Shown here: positions 1 through 11,957 of the stretch, piece after piece
Layout: each line of letters begins with the position of its first letter
How positions within the stretch are numbered: the stretch's first letter is position 1
Source of the DNA: Coniella vitis
Lineage: Eukaryota > Ascomycota > Sordariomycetes > Diaporthales > Schizoparmaceae
Assembly (NCBI GenBank): GCA_011317545.1
Contig: WUJK01000003.1
Span: forward strand, 868,001-932,000
Direction: 5' to 3'
DNA length: 64,000 nucleotides
Program-made: the position numbers and the translations under genes
The notes under the pieces: model-generated
Told to the model about the DNA's origin: nothing
The model's database searches: none
Seen by the model: only the letters and a program-made list of their open reading frames with translations

Positions 1-482
1 CTGTACCTCTGGTTGCAGAGGTCCTTGTCGCCCCATAATTGCTGCAGTATCTCGGTGATGACCACGCTGAATCCCAGCCTCGAGGCCTTCCTGCTGCTCG
101 CCAGTCCTCTGAACAGGCGCTTTTCCAGGTGTCGATCGAGCGTCGACTCGGACACGCCGTCCCCACCAATGAGTTTGGAAATAATCACGTCGGCCGCCTG
201 CAGTCGCTCGTCGCTGTCTTCGCTGCCCAGGTACTCGTAGAGGGGCGCCTCGACCGATCGGTCTTGCTCCTCGGGAAATGTAGACTTGTCGGAGAGCAGC
301 TGCTTCTTGGAAAGCGGCTTTGCGGGTGCGCCGTTGATCTTCTTCTTTGCAGCGAAGCTGGGCGGCTTTGCGACAGGTCGGGCTTCGGTGTCAGAAGCGT
401 CTTGGTTGGTCTTGACGCGCTTCTTGGAGGGCTCAATGGAGTTTGGGTTCTCCTTGTGGTGCTTTCTCTTTTGACGAGCCAT
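1..482 (-). CDS. pol5: Pol5 / MYBBP1A-family nucleolar protein, N-terminal fragment
   Basis: The frame is open from an ATG at 482 to the window edge, giving about 160 residues. The protein opens with a basic, Lys-rich tail (MARQKRKHHKENPN), a likely nuclear/nucleolar signal, and a disordered linker. The start of the conserved alpha-helical domain follows: RLFRGLASSRKASRLGFSV and then ITEILQQLW. That Arg-Gly-Leu-(A/S)-S-x-R-K-A-x-R-L-G-F segment is the family hallmark of the DNA polymerase V / Pol5 / MYB-binding protein 1A group. Despite the name, these are HEAT-like proteins of the nucleolus needed for rRNA production and 60S maturation, not true polymerases. The remainder, usually about 850 residues more, lies to the left of the window. 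No intron is visible in this part. Confidence 0.8.
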   Translation of the reverse strand, partial: MARQKRKHHKENPNSIEPSKKRVKTNQDASDTEARPVAKPPSFAAKKKINGAPAKPLSKKQLLSDKSTFPEEQDRSVEAPLYEYLGSEDSDERLQAADVIISKLIGGDGVSESTLDRHLEKRLFRGLASSRKASRLGFSVVITEILQQLWGDKDLCNQRY

Positions 483-850
483 TGTGAACACTTGTCTTGG
501 TTTGCGTTGGGAGTATTGCGATATGATTGGGACGGCCTCATGCGCAAGAGAGCGAGGCTTCGGCCAAGGCCCCAGTAAAAAGTTGAATCGAGAATTCGGG
601 ACCGCATCGGCCAAGAGGGATTACGTAACTATGGTGTGCTCTCACACGATACCTCTACTAGCCGCTCTTGGAGTCTCTCTGCAACATTTTCGATTGACGT
701 CTTTTGTTGTAGGTTACGTACGTTCCGGTTTGTCAATGTTATTCTGTACTTCAAGATGAACACCCGTTTCATGTGCGCTGTCCCCCATATCTACAAGGTG
801 AATCTGAAATATTGTGGGCTAGCTTCAAGTGAAGGCGATCCCAAATGCAA
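483..850. other. intergenic: Pol5 promoter and P450 3' flank
   Basis: This stretch of 368 bp lies between the Pol5 start and the stop of the P450; both genes are on the minus strand. I see no coding frame with recognisable content. It must hold the Pol5 promoter next to 482 and the P450 terminator next to 850. No clear TATA or other element stands out. Confidence 0.5.
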
Positions 851-2698
851 CTAGTTTTCCTTGAGCCCCCATTGACATTCTGACAGTCTCGCCAGACCTT
901 TCTCGTCCTCCTTGAGATGATTTGCAAGCCTGAAGCTGACATGAAGCGGCGGTTTGACCCAAAAAACGTATGCATTCATACCCTTCCCCCACAGCGCGGA
1001 TTCCGGCGCGAGGCTCATGTCGAAGTAATAGAAGAGGCGAGCGACTATGCAGGTCATTTCCGCATAGGCAAGGCTGGCAGATGAGAGTCAGTATTTTCAG
1101 TGCTTCAGTCATCCTCGCAAGATACACAAAGTGAGTATACATACTTCTTGCCCAAGCAGACGCGAGGGCCCAGCTGAAACGGGTGGAAGGCGTCGGTGCG
1201 GTCATCTTTGTACAGAGGATCTCCGAGCCAGCGCTCGGGAAGGAACTTTGCCGGTTCGCGGAAATGTTTTTCACTGCGAAATGTCGCATAGTGATGGACG
1301 CCGACTCTGACTCCGGGTGGGACGAGGATACCATCAATCATGGTGGGCTCGGCCGTCTTTCTCGCGAAAGGAGGGCCAACGGTAGGCGGATCCCTGCGAA
1401 GCGTTTCCTCGAGCACGGCGAACAGGAACGGGAGCTCGTCTCGAGCAGTCGACTGCATCGTAATCTCCTGGGCGTGATGGAATCGATTGCGGATCTCCTT
1501 TTGCAAGCGCTCATGAATATCTGGCCGGTGCAGGATCTCCCAAAGACACCACGTCAGTGTCGAGGCTGTAGTCTCGGACCCGGCATTTAGGAACGTTCGC
1601 GTGGTCAAGAAGATCTCGCTGTCCAACACCGCCCGATCGCCATTGTGGCGGAGGATGTAGCTGATAAAGTCCTGCCTCTCCGGCTTCTCCGTCAAGCGCT
1701 TTTTGACTTGTTCTACGACGAAGGCCTTGAATCGCACTCGAGCGTCGGAGCCTCCAGGAAGCCGCAGCCACAAACGGAACGGAATACCGAAGAGCGGGAG
1801 CCAATTACCAATCCAGTACAGCAAGAGAGCATTGCTGGATCCCATGACCCTCTCCATCCAGCTGGGAGGCTGCGTTTTTTCCAGCAAGCCAAAGGGTTTC
1901 CCGAGAGATAAGGCGCCAATAATGTCCCACGTTGTGAAATTGAGAAAGTCCGTCATGTCAGCAGTTCCAGATGTGCGCGATGCTACTTTGAGTCGATCAA
2001 TGAGCAGGTCAAAGTAGGTCGTGAGGATCTCCTCTTGGCCCTGCAGGGCGCTGTTTGAAAAGGCGTGTGCGACGAGCCGGCGAACACGAGCGTGGTCGGC
2101 GTCGTCAGCGTTGATGAGCGACCTCTGTGCATTTACGTCCTCTATATCTTGGGTCAATAATTTCTCGTACATTTGATAAGGAGCCAGGCCAAATCGTACT
2201 GACCGGGCAGGTAGAAGCCGAGATCTTTGGGGATCTGCCTTCTTTGTTGATGGAAGCCGTAGATATCTAAGGTCTGCGTTAAAACATGGTTCTGGGACTC
2301 TGGTTGCGATAGTGAGCAATACCTCGAAAGGCCTCGGCTGTGTTAAAGCTGAGGATATTGGGCGCTATTCGCACCACTTTACCATACTTGTCGTGCAGCT
2401 TTTTGGTGTTTTCGTAATCATTGCCCGAGACCAACGATATGATGTTGGGTAAATTGGATGCAGCGCGCGTCTTGGGTCCAGGAAACTTCCTCAACGAGTG
2501 AAAGAAAAAGTTATATACAACCAAACCGGTTCTATATAGGATAAACTAGATGCGCTCATTGTGATGTGTCAAACTTATTCTCCATTCGAATGGCACGATA
2601 CATTCACTCACTGTTATCGCCACGAACACAATGACACTGGATATTTCATGGCTGCCATAAATATTTGTAGCCAACAATGCTTTCAAGCCCCCGAGCAT
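851..2698 (-). CDS. cytochrome P450 monooxygenase (CYP65 / isotrichodermin C-15 hydroxylase-like)
   Basis: Haem-thiolate monooxygenase anchored in the ER membrane. Proposed exons: 2698-2612, 2545-2323, 2266-2200, 2122-1145, 1073-851; frames and phases agree, giving 525 aa. Exon 1 encodes only the signal anchor (MLGGLKALLATNIYG, then a hydrophobic helix) and uses a strong GTGAGTG donor. Without it the frame has no ATG. Exon 2 carries the proline hinge RKFPGPKT. The I-helix is FLNAGSETTAST, the K-helix ExxR is EETLR, and the haem loop is FQLGPRVCLGKN with thiolate Cys about residue 448. The last intron splits the Asn codon of GKN before LAYAEM. The segment SLINADDADHARVRR matches the trichothecene-pathway-like P450 group. 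The exact 3' site of intron 2 is the least certain boundary. The gene looks intact, but no biosynthetic partner genes lie nearby, so the substrate is unknown. Confidence 0.87.
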
Positions 2699-3917
2699 AT
2701 TTCACAATCTAGGCTGGAGTACCTTAGGACAATTGCAACAATCACAAACTGTGAAGATATGGGGTTGAGAATATCCCAGACGGGAGCCATCCGTTGACAG
2801 TTTTATGAAGGAAAGAGCGCCTGCGATTGATGACCTCGGTACACACGAATAAGCTGCGGCGCTGCGGGTCGCTCGGATGGTTGTGCTACATAATATATAC
2901 CCAGCTTCATATGCGACGTAGCAAATTGGAGATGGACTAGTGCTGACATGCTGACAGCAAGAAGTCATAGTGACAGTGCGTGTCAGCACCATACTATCTA
3001 TGGGCATCCTTACGGCTAAACGGATATATGGTATCATAATCGCTGACGTGTCCCGCTCTATACGTGGTATAGTTGTAGCGCTGTTGAGGGTTCAAGTGAC
3101 TGCTGTTCACGGAAATATTCACGGATGCTCAAGGACACCTGCATGATCTTCAGGCTCCCAGAATGATTGTGTCTAGATACGGCCCTAGATTCTTCCTCGG
3201 GAAAGCACCTGCAGATGACTACCGCTCCAGCAGAATCTGGACAGCTCATCAAATTGCCATACAAGCCATGTAATAGTCTTGAGGGTGGTGCGGACCAGCC
3301 AATAGCCAACTCCCGCCTCGAGAGCCTGGTTGCACAGCCCGAATCAAGTATAACATTTTGACCGAACAACAAGATGATACCTTTTATGACAGTTCTCCAA
3401 AAAAGACTCTAGCATCTGGACCATCTATCATATACGTACGGTCTTCGTTTCGTGGGCATTGCACCTCACAGTGCATCGTGAGAGGATGTCCGAGGTTGTC
3501 CTCGAGTGGGGCTGTCATCGGTCCAATCACGTGACCAGGCGTTGATCAATCCAGACCCTGCGGGGGTGAGCTTGCTAGGGTTGCCTTGTTGTTTGTTTAC
3601 GTGATCCGAGGGGCGTACATTTTGTTTACTTGTCTGACGCGGTCTGCCTCATAACGTGACAGTCTGTGAGCCCACCATTTCACTGCTGTTGGACCCCTTG
3701 TCGCAGGTCAGATGTCTGCGGAATCACCGGACTGTCGGGTTGATAAAAAAAGGAAGGAGAAAGAAAAACACAAACGAACCAGTCTCGGAGTCTTGTCAGC
3801 AGTGCAATTTCCAAAACCCGTAGCAATATGCACGGTGTCATCACAACAACCAAACATGTTCGGCAAACAAGAGCTAGAATCTCCACACCAACCGGGAAGT
3901 GTGGCATCCAAGAAGGA

Positions 3918-6242
3918 GTACATAGTATCGCTACATAGTAGTAGTGCAACCATCAACCAGCCTATCGCGATCTGTCCCATATACTGTCCGAGTCCAATAG
4001 GTGCCGCCCCTCGGCCCTTTTTGACTTGATAGGTTGCAAGCAGGTGTATCACGGAGAGGGCTTTCTTGACTGAGGAGCATGGAGCAAACGGGGTAAAATG
4101 TGGAAAATCGGCACAACCTCTAGGCTCCCTGTCGCACGTTTCAGCTAGGCTGGCGCCAGTCAGGCATAGAGGCACGGAGGATGGGAATGGCGAGCAAGTG
4201 CGGCTGCCCCGCGCACGTAGTATGCTCTCTACATAGTACACATGGTTGTAAGTAATTGACCGCCCAGGTGGTGTTGCGCTTCGCCTGCAGCGCTTGCTTT
4301 GTGCTATGAATATTGGTGAACCCCGAAATAGAAGCGGCCCGAGGAACTTTTGATGAAGAGCGCGTTTGTGTGCTACGAAAGGATTTCCGTATCCGGACAT
4401 CGAGTAAACAAAGCAACGCGGGCCGTGGCTACTATCATGTATACGCCGGTGCCACGATGGCCCATGATGTACCCCGTGATGCGCAAGAAGGAGGGGCGGT
4501 GGTCCGACTGCAGCTTTGGATGGCCGAACCTCTTGTATGCTTATGCATTTTGTTTGTCCACCCAGTGGAGACTTGGGAAACTTCGCTTTTTGTTGATCTC
4601 CATCAACTTCTCGTGAGCTCGAGGTTGGCTCGAGAAATCCTGGTGGACAGAGCAAGGGACCAGCACAGCGAACAGCCAGTCTCCGCGGTTGATTGGTCTC
4701 GGGGAAGATCGCCGGAAAGACTGACCGCTCAGATGACGTTGGGCAGGTCTGAGGGATCAGCAGCAGAGCGCAAGATCGAAATCTTTTGGACAGCCCAAAG
4801 ACGCGTCCCTGCTCGGCTTCTCTTTTGTGCCAGCCGCTTCCACGTGTTGGTTTGCCCAGCATTACATAGTACTATATACTCCGTTGCCGTTAGGATGAGC
4901 TGAGCCTTTTGGCGCTCCATTAGGCACCCCGGCCGGAGATTTGAGTTTCGCACCCTCGAGATTATCAAAGAGCCATGAATGGGACTGGCGTTTGGCGAAG
5001 GAGTGGCCGCAGCGAGACAGTACTGCCTGGTCACCAAACTGCAGATGCTGGCGCCGAGTGCCTGGTATACTATGGTGCGAATCACCGCCTTGCTGTTTCA
5101 TAGCACTGAGAAGTCCTGATGGGAACACTCTCCAAAATCGATCAAAGCTCTTGCAACAATCCAATTCTTTTTAAGCTGAAATAGATCCACGCAAAATAAT
5201 GTCTCGGTCTTCTGGAATGCGGGAGCTGTGCGTACCCGGATTCTACCCGTAGAACCTGGGGAAGGTTGACTCAATATTATATAGTGCAGCCAATAACTTT
5301 CAAGTCCCTCATTAGTTCCCAAGGCCAACGAGCTCAAATGCTACTATATGTGTAGCTTGGGCAGTAAGCAAGGGCTGTTGCTGGGGGGCAGTTCTGATAA
5401 AGCTCCTCGCTGCAACTCCACGGGACGGTTCGGCAGGTGATTCAGCGACGCCCGCTTCTCCCGTTATTGGCTGCTCAAAGTAGGCGAACCCGAGTGAGGG
5501 GTCTAAGTTGGTTTGAGCATATTTTCCCGCTTGCTGCCCATGATCCGAACAGTGTTCGATGGGCTTGATGGCAGAAGAGGCACCGATCAAAAGACCGAGC
5601 GATGGGGACCGGAAATGTAGCAAGCTGTACATAGTATGTAATAATTGTCCAATCCAAGCCTCATCCATTACCATACAGTGGAGTGAAGGCAAAGGTTCAC
5701 TGGCGGCAGCGTTAGAGAACCCCACTGACTGGATTTTTTCCCCCTCGGATACAGTACGGATTTTCGAGACTGGGTCATGTCATTGCCTGTGAAAGTGCAA
5801 AGCCACGACTCAGCCGTATACTACATACTACATACGTAGTAGGTAGTAGTAGGCCTGGAACGACCGAGAGCAGCGGTGAGGTTGTCCAGGTGGGCGGCTT
5901 GTAGATAGTAAACCGGCCTGGAGGAGGATTTGTTCATGCCTTGGAAGTGTCTTTTTCAGCAAACGCCAGTCTACCAGGGCGCTTCACAGCTACCATAGTA
6001 TAGTATTAGTGCGTGGAGACCCTCTGGTCATTCTACTTGAGAATTGTCTGCCCTTCGCTGTTTATCTGTGTTGGCGATTTGCCGATCGGTTTTTCAAGGT
6101 TTTGCTATCTACTATGTACATTGTACTATGTAGGCGCATTAACATGCACATGTACTTCTAGCAGTCCATAGCAAACAGACCACCCACTCGCTGCACAGCA
6201 CCTTCCATCAGCTGCAAACAGTGTTACTATGTGCATAGTAGA
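3918..6242. repeat. cluster of dispersed TACATAGTA / TACTATGTA motifs
   Basis: The short motif TACATAGTA (or its complement TACTATGTA, and near variants) recurs here at about 3918, 3931, 4230, 4863, 5628 and twice at 6110-6133. Degenerate versions occur at 5820-5850, 5995 and 6226. Further copies lie in other intergenic stretches, at about 34274, 35516, 36821, 44100 (two overlapping), 47806 and near 34968. None was noticed inside the protein-coding exons. I do not recognise it as a known element. Confidence 0.55.
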
Positions 6243-7346
6243 TTGTGTAGATTGTGCGCCGGCCTTGCATACGGCGCTTGTCCAGTGCACGTCTCCCAAG
6301 CAACAAAGCTCCCTCATCCATGCAACAGTGGCAGCTTGCCGGCCCACTTCTTTGAAGCTGTCCCTGGCGCAGCCAGGTACCCCGGACGTGGTTGGCGCAG
6401 CAAAATCAAGCAAAGACAGGCAGACAGGCTGTTTACAAAGTACCTTTGTACTTTGCCCGCTGCCGCTGCCTTGCTGCTGAGCTTTGTTTGGTGGCTGTAC
6501 TTTGTAGTGCAGGACCACGGTCCGTCTTGCTTCGCACTTGCTTCGCAAGTTCCCCAAGGCCTTGACCTTTTCCACTTCGTTCTCCCGCGCGCCTTTGGGG
6601 GGCAAGCTTTGTTCGCAACGACTGCACACAGTAGACGCTGTCCACCTCAATCCGTTGCGCGGCTTCATGCGGATAAAGCAATTGGATGCCCCCGGGTCGG
6701 CTCTCCGGATCGTGTTTCGTTCCCTTCCAAGACACGTCTGTCCAGCACTGTGGCTTCCTTCGGAGCGCCTCTTCGTGTTACACTCGCCCTCCTTTTCACA
6801 CGGCCTGCCACCAGATAACGACGACGTCTCCTAACACGATCGGCGCGCCCTGGACAGTCCGAAATCTGAGTGCTGCACGCCAATTCTCACTAGCACTAGA
6901 AGCAAGCAAGCACCAGCACGAACCACCGCGACGAGCCCCACTGGCCTGCTCACTTGCTCCTGGAAGCGCGTCTTTCTTCTCTCCACTCGGACGAAGCCTG
7001 CCTCGACTGTTGACACTCCTCCGCCCATTGAGCAACTCCCTGAGTCGACCTGCTATCCTCATGACTCGAACAGCGGCATCATCTTTGGTATTCACCACAA
7101 TCATCTGCTAGACGACCTGTGCACGTCTCCATTCCCTACCATACGTCGACTGCCGACTCTTACTGTGCTTCGAGAAGACGTTGGCAGCAGTGTGCGAGTT
7201 TCTTCGGCCTATATCTTTGTCCTGGTATCCCTCTATGCTATTGTGCTCCAAGCGTCGCTCGTCTTTTCCCTGCCTTAGGCTGGGCTATACGTCAAGATCA
7301 CCAGAGACCCTCAGTTGCGACCCACTGTCGCTCACTGTGTCCGGGG

Positions 7347-7457
7347 ATGAGCAAAGGGTCTTCCCACATCAACCACCAAAATTTGGCCGTCGACGTGGAA
7401 ACTCGACCGTTGCATCTAGCGACAAAAGCTTTCCGTCTTGAACTCATTACCGAATAG
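7347..7457 (+). promoter_or_regulatory. candidate upstream ORF in the Cdc25 leader
   Basis: An ATG-initiated frame of 36 codons (MSKGSSHINHQNLAVD...) ends 214 bp before the Cdc25 start codon. A shorter one (ATG at 7061, MTRTAASS...) lies further upstream. They matter only if the transcript starts upstream of them. The pyrimidine-rich DNA around them would suit a long leader, but no transcription start can be read directly. Confidence 0.25.
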
Positions 7458-7671
7458 ATGAGAACTTCCCGCAAGTCTCAGATTTCTCTTTTCGCCTTGC
7501 CCCTAAGACATTTCGCCAGCTATTACCACCCGACCTTCCTACTTTGCCGTCCGCCTTGGATGTAAAGTCCAGTAATCTGTCTCGGCAACCCCCTTCATCC
7601 ATAGGCACAATTGCCGCCTTGGCCCATCCCCCAGAGGTCCTGGCTCCTTGTGTCTTCCGCTCCAACCAACC

Positions 7672-9531
7672 ATGGAAGCATCCTCCCCCCTTGCAGCCAT
7701 ACATCGGCCAGCTGTACGATCCTTTGGTCGCGCCGATATATTTCGCTCCCGCGGTTCCAATCCTTTCAATGGCGAGCCCAGGAGCACTGGCACGCTCTTC
7801 CGAGACCGCATAATGGCCAAGGGCAAGCCAGACTATTTCAGTGATAAGGGTGTCCATAGCTCATCGCCTAGCGGCAGCCTGTCCGCCGATTTGTCCCAGA
7901 ACTTTTGCATTGACAATCAGGCAAGGTATAAACATATTCAAGACGATAACCATAGGAACAATGACAGCTTGCTAATCTTCCATGACCACGTTACAGTCCT
8001 CAATTGACAACACCCCGCCGGGCGCTTTTTGCGACTAGTAATACGGAGCATGTTATCGAAGGACAAGGTAAGAATCTACACAAAGATGAAGGCTTGAAAA
8101 CGAGAATTGACGGTGTGCAGATTTCCAGACGAGTTCTCCGTTACCTGCTGCGTCGTCCCCCGCTGCTCCAAACGTGGATGCGTCCCCTGTTCGATTGCAA
8201 AAGACTCCGTCTGTCAAGGAGGTTGTGATAGCGTCACCCACTCCTTTGGCAGACGCGGAACGCGACGAAGTATTGTTGTTGTTAGAATCTCCAGTTCCTT
8301 CTGCCCGAAGGTCTTCTGGGGACGGATTGAAACGGCTCGTCGAGTGAGTACGTCTACAAGTTCGTACGGCTGGACTTTCGTTACTGACCTGTCGAGTAGC
8401 AGGCGCAAACAGTGTTTGCGTCGACCATCACTGGCTCGAACTAAGGGTTACTCGACGAGCAACATCACCAGTCGTTTGCACTCGGCGAGCTCAACTTCTG
8501 GATCAAAGTCTAACAAAGACCAGCTGCCCCGCTCACCGTCCTTGAACCTTTCTTTGGGAGAATGCTTCCAAGATTCACCACCGCAGGAACGACGCTCAAT
8601 TTCTTTGAACAGCCCATCTTCTGGCAGTACGGGTTCCACACGAGTTAACAGAACTCTTTTCACGAGTTTGAGTAATGCTTCCAAGCGAAGCGCATCTCCC
8701 CTTGCTACCTCTCCATCTCGACACACCTCCAACCCTATCCGGCCTAGAAAGCAATACCGACGTTCCTTGAGCATGTTTGAAAAGTCCGTTGATGTTATCC
8801 AACCAAAAGAAAGTGCCAAGTTGCAGGCCGTCGTTGACATCGAGGAACCCGCGGAGCTTTTGTTGCCGCATTTCTTCCCAGCAGGCCAGAATGACAGTAT
8901 ACCTCGGTTATCAAAAGCGACGTTTCTCGATATCCTCGATGGCAAACATAATGAGCAGTATGACAACAAGCTAATCATTGACTGCCGCTTCGAGTACGAA
9001 TTCGCCGGTGGACATGTCTCTGGTGCCGTCAATTACAATGACAAGGAGGCTCTTGCAGCCAAACTCTTTCCAAACCCGCCTGAGCTTACAGGCCGAACTC
9101 TGCTCGTGTTTCATTGCGAGTACTCGGCGCATCGAGCACCTTTGATGGCTCGCCATATCCGTTCTGAAGACCGTGCCTTCAATGTAGAGAACTATCCCAG
9201 ATTAACCTACCCAGAGGTGTACATTCTGGATGGAGGCTACAGCAGTTTCTTCATCGAGAACCGAGAGCGATGTGAGCCACAAGCATACGTGGAAATGGAT
9301 GCGGCGGAGCATGCAAGAACCTGTGAGGAAGAGCTGGATCGTCTCCGCAAGCCGCGTAAAGGCTTGTCTCGCGCCAAAACATATGCATTTGGCCAGAAGT
9401 CCTCTATTGTCGGCTGCGGCTCTCCCACACCTGCGTGCAAGTACAGCTTGGACGACTCGCCCCTGCAGACCAGCGAATCCCCAAGCCTCTTCCTCGACAA
9501 GAGCCATACTAAGCGTATGGCCTCATACTAG
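7672..9531 (+). CDS. cdc25: M-phase inducer phosphatase Cdc25 (NimT/Mih1)
   Basis: Dual-specificity phosphatase that removes inhibitory Tyr phosphate from Cdk1 and drives entry into mitosis. Exons: 7672-7925, 7997-8067, 8121-8343, 8403-9531 (558 aa). All phases agree, and introns are 53-71 bp; the acceptor of intron 3 could also be at 8399/8400. The N-terminal 300 residues are Ser/Pro-rich and disordered with many Ser-Pro sites, as expected for a regulatory region; it includes the conserved LTTPRRALF and TRTKGYSTSN segments. The C-terminal rhodanese-type catalytic domain contains IIDCRFEYEFAGGHVSGA and the signature loop HCEYSAHRAP (nucleophile Cys about 421, Arg about 427), followed by YPEVYILDGGYSSFF. 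The first 47 residues resemble NimT N-termini (SPLAAIHRP, RGSNPFNGE). The start is the first ATG in this frame, in an ACCATGG context. Confidence 0.93.
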
Positions 9532-11957
9532 TTCGCTTTTGTCCCTATTTGGTTTCACTGCGGCGCTCCATCTCATCGCATCGACACAATTAGCGATATG
9601 ATCCTTCTTAACACTACAGCTCTTGCTTGGCGGTGTCCTAAACCGTCTAGGTATGGGCTAAAACTGCCAGAACATTCCTTGAGCTCTGCTTGATGCCACG
9701 AACAATTGTTCCCTGCTCTCAGGATTATCATCATCCCAGCAAAGCGACTCCCAACACGCACACAAATCTTGATACCCGCTGTGGACGGACGCAGCAAACC
9801 TGGACTTTTATACAACCCTGCAGACCTTCGCCGATTTCGCTGCTAATTCTGAACCACATTTTTCATGGTAAATAACCAAAGACCGCCTCGGATATTGGCA
9901 TAACACCTTCGACCGATGGTGGCATCTCATTAGCTCCACCTGTTACAGCACTAGACGCATTGGAGTAGCATGCACCGCATCATCCTGTGGCATTCACCTG
10001 GATCTCCTTGGATTCAAGTTCAAGAGTGGCAGGCATGTCGCATTCGCTTTATGCCCTCACGCCCTCACGTCTTTGTCGATACCTTGTTGGTCCTCCGATT
10101 TGATCTCCGAGGCCTTGTCTATGACACGATTTTCTTTTATGACCTTAATTTATGTGTGGCATGCTCGCTTTGCTTATGAGCATATGCTTATGGCCTTATA
10201 CTGTCCCTTTCTTGTGCTTCGTCACCTAGCCTATACGGTTATTACACAAAAGGCTACGCGAGCCTTGTTTTATTTGGCATGGACAAGCCAACATTGTCAG
10301 TGGGGAAAGTACCACATTGCCTTTCTTGAGCATTGTACTTTACGCTTCCATAAAGCGAAATGAGGCTAGGCGGTAGAGGATAGATCAATCAACTAAAGTG
10401 ACTGACGTATGACTCACAGCGAGACTCAAATTGATGGCTTAGGTATATGGTATGGTAGCTACCAACAGATATATCGGGGGCTCCAATGTCATACCATTAG
10501 CGATTTGAACTATTCATCGAGATGTGGGTGAAGCTCGTGATTGTGTATCTATACGTCCTCTGAGTGAACCCCGATCACATCCTGAGAGCTGAAACCATGA
10601 AATGGCTGCTGCATCTATGTTGTTTTGAAAGATATCATTCAACATGAGCAGAAACTGTTCTATGGATTGAGTACTGAGTTGACGTTGGCCCATGGGGCAA
10701 CCGCTTTGGTATTTTTTCTTTTTCAAGAAAAAAGAAAGAAAAGAAAAGAAAAGATACCAGAATGCCAGTATCTTGCTTTTTATCACTCCAGGTACTGCAC
10801 GCGTTCTTTTCCCCTAATATCAGTACCTTTTCGACAGGATCTACCATTCCGGCTTCCTATTTCACTATGTTGAAGGATCTTTGAAGTTCGTCGTGCCCAT
10901 TGACAATGTACCCCCTTTCAAGAACTGGGAAATCAAGCTTATCTGAGTGTTCAAATGCTCAGCTCGTCCATCCTTCATTTCTCATTCTGCTTCTTGCACA
11001 GTACCAGAACGACAAATAAGATACCATGTCTCATGTGTGTAACCTTGGAGACAGGTATAATATGCTTTTTGGGAAAGGATTCTAAAGGGATAAGTTTCGG
11101 TTGCCATGCTCTCTTTGCGGTGGCTGAATGGAACATAGGTACGCGTTCGATGTGTGAACGGTGAGAATATAATGGAGGGGGGTCCCGGTTCGCCGGACTT
11201 GAACAAGAAAGTCCAACGAAACCTTAGAAGCTTTCCATAGTATCCAGTGTCTACGGATTGAGTCAACTTCAGCTTGAGATGGTACATGGCCTTGATGAAG
11301 AGATAGGGACGCACACACCGTTGCTTAAGGGTCCAAGGGGTAATGTTCGAATATAAAAATTGGCACCGCTCATGATGCTTGATCAAACTAGAGATATACG
11401 CGATGCTTCAAAGCGCGTGTCGGTACTGCTATTCAGTCTTGAAGCCGTTTCACAAGCAGCAGATCGTGTGCTGAGCATGACACAATCTCTGGTCATAGAA
11501 GACATGTATGCTAATCATTGTGGTATTCAGCAGTGTTCTTATTTCCTGCAACCTCCCAATATGGAAATGAAAATATGGGTATCATCGCCACGATAGATTG
11601 AACGGGCTCGTAAACATTGTGGTTCCTTTTCAAACCCCAACTCCATAGCCCAAACTAAGTTTCGTTGGACAAATGCGGTAAAATCGCTGTGCCCGAAATC
11701 CGCCTCTTCTCAAAATGTAGGACGGACTGTTAAAATTATTCTTTCAAGTGAAATTTGTCATAGCCCTCGAACGGTCCAAGAAGAGGAATTCATGGTAATG
11801 AAAGCAGATCCTCCAAAAATAATATAAAAATAAAAAATAAGCCGCAGTAAGTAGTTTCGCAGCAAGCGCTCATGGTGGCACTCTACTCTTTGGAAGGTCC
11901 TGAGTTAGTCATGACAATATCCTCGTCAGCCGGTTCTGGGATGATACGTGAAGACTC
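9532..11957. other. intergenic region between the convergent Cdc25 and Drn1 genes
   Basis: This 2.4-kb stretch contains the 3' flanks of two convergent genes. No frame has recognisable protein content. A purine/pyrimidine hairpin-like stretch (TTTTTCTTTTTC facing GAAAAAAGAAAGAAAAG) sits at about 10712-10757. The last 100 bp are AT-rich (AATAATATAAAAATAAAA at about 11817), suitable for polyadenylation. The size is large for a convergent fungal spacer, so an unrecognised small gene or non-coding RNA is possible. Confidence 0.45.

Larger units (their letters stand above)
2699..7671. other. long intergenic region without recognisable genes
   Basis: About 5 kb between the divergent P450 (minus) and Cdc25 (plus). 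Frames of up to 384 codons exist (for example 3708-4862 minus) but have no recognisable domain, biased composition and no consistent codon usage. I do not call them genes. The stretch 3900-6250 is rich in the palindrome-like motif TACATAGTA (listed separately). From about 6700 the sequence becomes pyrimidine-rich (many CT, TTC and CCTT runs), as is usual for fungal promoters and long 5' leaders, so the last kilobase is probably the Cdc25 promoter and leader. A non-coding RNA gene cannot be excluded. Confidence 0.5.

Noticed and set aside
3708..4862. Minus-strand open frame of 384 codons in the P450-Cdc25 gap
   Set aside because: Composition is rich in Cys, Ser, Pro and Arg without domain structure, it overlaps several TACATAGTA motifs, and no family segment is recognisable. 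Most likely a chance frame.
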